NCBI RefSeq assembly: GCF_900104695.1
Contig: NZ_FNSW01000002.1
Span: 334,745 to 398,744 of the forward strand
Source: Paenibacillus sp. GP183
GTDB taxonomy: Bacteria; Bacillota; Bacilli; Paenibacillales; NBRC-103111
DNA length: 64,000 bases
Direction of reading: 5' to 3'
In this document: positions 63,800 to 64,000 of the stretch, piece after piece
How positions within the stretch are numbered: the stretch's first letter is position 1
Layout: the number at the start of each line of letters is the position of its first letter
The notes under the pieces: model-generated
Databases searched by the model: none
The model's input: only the letters and a program-made list of their open reading frames with translations
Told to the model about the DNA's origin: nothing
Position numbers and translations under genes: made by a program

Positions 63800-64000
63800 T
63801 ACGTTAGATGGGCAAAAGACCCATATTTGCAAGGTCAACCTATTGCGCCTCCACTCAATGAAAAAGGCTGGAAGGATACAATACAAACGAATAATGGAGA
63901 AGTAACGACGATAAGAGTTCGGTTTACTTCCTAGGATGGTAGTCCCTATCCATTTAACCCAAGCCTTGGACCTGGATATGTATGGCATTTCTATATTCTT
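63800..64000 (+). pseudogene. Multicopper oxidase (CotA-like) C-terminal remnant
   Basis: The frame reads YVRWAKDPYLQGQPIAPPLN, EKGWKDTIQTNNGEVTTIRV, a TAG, then DGSPYPFNPSLGPGYVWHFY. The GWKDT...GYVWHCHILEH block is the end of CotA/bilirubin-oxidase-type enzymes. Here the copper-binding HCH is HFY, so even without the stop it could not bind type 1 copper. The gene continues past the window edge. Confidence 0.7.

Noticed and set aside
1..64000. CRISPR array
   Set aside because: No series of regularly spaced identical repeats is present; only short hairpins and the 10-mer at four distant places.

Overview
The window looks like a chromosomal accessory region from a Paenibacillus-type, low-to-mid GC Firmicute. 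Evidence: strong AGGAGG-type ribosome binding sites with frequent TTG/GTG starts; an LplB/YtcP/solute-binding-protein sugar ABC cassette typical of Paenibacillus; S-layer-homology repeats; DltE-like SDR with an MmyB-type regulator; YcnI and CopC-CopD proteins; several exported polysaccharide deacetylases. There are no rRNA or tRNA genes and no CRISPR array. Gene decay is heavy: many truncated genes, frameshifts and in-frame stops.

Layout. 0-3 kb: a PD-(D/E)XK-like protein, an unrecognised 400-aa protein and a Ser/Thr kinase (candidate defence set). 3.0-16.3 kb: remnants of one UvrD-like helicase with a RecB/Cas4-like nuclease end (N-terminus near 3.05 kb, Walker A/B parts at 14.34-14.79 kb, nuclease part at 16.0 kb) bracket a defence island. 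The island holds a membrane OB-fold protein plus a membrane HEPN protein, a full-length GmrSD-type (DUF262/DUF1524) type IV restriction enzyme, a DUF4420 PD-(D/E)XK protein, an NgoFVII-type PLD nuclease coupled to a Z1-domain ATPase, Vsr, and a Dcm-type cytosine methyltransferase. 17-19 kb: SDR and divergent XRE regulator. 19.4-27.6 kb: two DUF4238-type proteins, an Apea-like HEPN protein, a cluster of tiny genes, a zinc-ribbon plus deoxyribosyltransferase/TIR-like protein, then a truncated gene fused tail-to-tail to a truncated ATP-dependent DNA ligase, and SRAP.

27.8-41.7 kb: envelope and metal functions. A frameshifted YcnI, a two-component system whose regulator carries a stop codon in its HTH, two NodB deacetylase lipoproteins, a PPEP-like SLH metalloprotease, a cell-wall amidase, a HupE/UreJ-type membrane protein, an L,D-transpeptidase broken by TGA, a DUF4198 protein and CopC-CopD. 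41.8-45.3 kb: decayed IS110-like and IS6-like elements, small genes, and one GC-rich foreign gene.

45.5-56.6 kb: carbohydrate use. A GntR/LacI regulator, sugar ABC permeases and binding protein, GH38 alpha-mannosidase (plus a decayed second copy), and GH43. Two inverted copies of the same already-damaged IS6 fragment bracket the ABC operon. 57-60.8 kb: a phage-like recombination module (Rad52-type annealing protein, SSB) followed by three unrecognised genes. 60.9-64 kb: an IS200/IS605 element (TnpB, frameshifted TnpA), an AbrB/PIN toxin-antitoxin pair and a decayed multicopper oxidase end.
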